This document shows positions 63,151 through 64,000 of a stretch of DNA of 64,000 nt, one piece after another. Each line of letters starts with the position of its first letter. Position 1 is the stretch's first letter. The notes beneath the pieces were generated by a model, which saw only the letters and a program-made list of their open reading frames with translations, was not told the DNA's origin and searched no databases. Source of the stretch: Monarcha castaneiventris obscurior (lineage: Eukaryota > Chordata > Aves > Passeriformes > Monarchidae); assembly GCA_026261815.1 (NCBI GenBank), contig JAMPIT010000894.1, forward strand, positions 54,736,147 through 54,800,146, given 5' to 3'. The translations under genes and the position numbers were made by a program.

Positions 63151-63202
63151 GTTTATTCCCTTGAAGACTCCAGGCTTAGGCTTGGAGACCCCAGCCATCA
63201 CC
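63151..63202 (+). other. TEAD1: 5' UTR part of the first TEAD1 coding exon
   Basis: The exon starts after a GTGTTGCAG acceptor (AG at 63149-63150) preceded by a T/G-rich tract. These 52 bp contain no ATG, and the frame of the ATT start is open right through them (17 whole codons, reading [17 protein letters not shown]). An N-terminally extended isoform is therefore possible if an upstream exon supplies an in-frame ATG with the matching phase (exon begins at the third codon base). By default I treat it as leader. Confidence 0.75.
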
Positions 63203-63404
63203 ATTGAGCCCAGCAGCTGGAGCGGCAGCGAGAGTCCTGCCGAAGACATTGAAAGAATGAGTGATTCTGCAGATAAACCTATTGACAATGATGCAGAAGG
63301 TGTCTGGAGTCCTGACATTGAACAGAGCTTTCAGGAGGCTCTAGCTATCTATCCACCATGTGGGAGGAGGAAAATCATCTTATCAGATGAAGGCAAAATG
63401 TATG
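63203..63404 (+). CDS. TEAD1: TEAD1 (TEF-1) N-terminal coding exon, partial
   Basis: TEAD1 is the nuclear TEA/ATTS-domain transcription factor that binds M-CAT (CATTCC) sites and recruits YAP/TAZ in the Hippo pathway and VGLL co-factors. This exon encodes 67 codons plus one base. It begins [20 protein letters not shown], a segment specific to TEAD1; TEAD4 differs here. From about residue 31 it enters the TEA domain with [20 protein letters not shown] (helix 1), then the [18 protein letters not shown] loop. It stops at a GTAAGT donor (63405), exactly where the next exon should continue with RNELIARYIKLR. Full length in mammals is 426 residues, so about 84% lies outside the window. I chose the ATT at 63203 as start because TEAD1 is known to initiate at an isoleucine codon. 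The context is ideal (A at -3, G at +4), and the first in-frame ATG is only at codon 19 (63257). Compared with mammals, residues 15-16 are D-I rather than N-M. Confidence 0.96.
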
Positions 63405-63960
63405 GTAAGTGGTACACATTTAGCCTTTGGAAATAATTGTTCCAAGATGAGAACTGTAGAGCCCAGCTTGTTTCTACACAATATTCCTGGTTCTGATTTT
63501 GGTACTTTGGGAGTAAATTGTGAAGAAATCTGTGAAGCTGAGAGAGCTCAGCTGAGCTGATGTGTTCAGGACTGTCTAAGCCAGTTCCTTCACTCCTGGC
63601 ACTAGGAAACAGTACTGATACAGAATTTTGTTACTAGTTACCTTATATAATTGCCTATGACAAATTCTATGCTGTGGCTAAATGTGAATATTTAAAAGAA
63701 GCATTTAAATATGTCACTCCTCCGGCATTAAAAAAAGTAATTTTTCTTTATTTTTTACTAAACGGTGAAGACAGGGAAATGGGAAGTGCAGTCTGCGTGG
63801 CGGTGTGGCAGATTATGCGACACTGAACTGCAAAGTGATAAAGTTCTTGTTGCATTTTGGAGCCTCTCCATGAAAAAGGCAAATTAGGGGCGCTTTTGTG
63901 TCTTTTCTTTTTTTCTCTCCCACTCTCTCGTTTTTTTTCCCCGCCCTTCCCTCCGTGCAG
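63405..63960 (+). other. TEAD1: Start of the next TEAD1 intron with an acceptor-like end
   Basis: Begins with the consensus donor GTAAGT. From about 63899 to 63957 it is a strong pyrimidine tract ending in TGCAG at 63956-63960, a textbook acceptor. The 40 bp after it do not encode the expected continuation of the TEA domain (a G-GT AGG AAT type junction giving RNEL). It is therefore either an unknown or alternative exon, a pseudo-acceptor, or unrelated intronic sequence. Confidence 0.6.
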
Positions 63961-64000
63961 ACTGCTCTCAATCAGATGGGTGCTGCCAGCATTGCACAAA

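Noticed and set aside
1..64000. CRISPR arrays, operons, tRNA or rRNA genes, phage-like or defence systems
   Set aside because: None seen. The sequence is vertebrate genomic DNA. No tRNA cloverleaf or rRNA segment was recognised, apart from the tRNA-derived head of a MIR-like SINE. I could not run a covariance-model search (tRNAscan-SE, Infernal), which would be the decisive check.

Overview
The window looks like part of a bird genome. It is AT-rich, gene-poor vertebrate DNA with no prokaryotic gene layout. It carries one 5'-truncated CR1 LINE with the bird/reptile-type 3' end (TGATTCTG octamers), a short stretch resembling a bird LTR, several very old L2-, MIR- and CR1-like relics, and no sign of Alu or L1. 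The species cannot be told from the sequence. A crocodilian or turtle source is less likely but not excluded.

The only protein-coding gene I can support is the 5' part of TEAD1 (TEF-1), on the + strand. A dense CpG island (about 9.1-10.3 kb) holds the probable promoter and a short non-coding first exon ending in a strong splice donor at 9730/9731. About 53 kb downstream, a 254-bp exon (63151-63404) encodes the N-terminus and first part of the TEA/ATTS DNA-binding domain. Its match to TEAD1 is close to exact. As in mammalian TEAD1, the family-conserved start is ATT rather than ATG, in an excellent initiation context. The rest of the gene lies beyond the right edge.

Layout: 1-9.1 kb is upstream intergenic DNA with a CR1 copy (1.76-2.67 kb), an L2-like relic (5.23-5.37 kb), a MIR-like tail (about 1.2 kb), an old dispersed repeat (about 4.7 kb) and a long pyrimidine tract (6.1-6.4 kb). 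9.1-10.3 kb is the island promoter, with three CATTCC (M-CAT, the TEAD binding motif) copies in 27 bp and three A/T-rich boxes before the predicted exon 1. 10.3-63.15 kb is predicted intron. It is mostly featureless AT-rich DNA with homopolymer tracts, microsatellites and old repeat relics, but it has two weaker CpG-rich islets (40.57-41.34 kb and 43.44-43.88 kb) that may be alternative promoters or enhancers. 63.15-63.40 kb is the coding exon. The last 600 bp is the following intron, ending at a strong acceptor-like site on the window edge that does not lead into the expected next TEAD1 exon.

How the parts fit: TEAD proteins are the DNA-binding partners of YAP/TAZ in the Hippo pathway. CATTCC motifs in the presumed promoter of a TEAD gene suggest autoregulation. 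Exon 1 as predicted and the leader part of the coding exon contain no ATG, which fits initiation at the ATT. No new multi-gene system was found. The points most worth following up are the promoter architecture, the non-AUG start and the two intronic islets.
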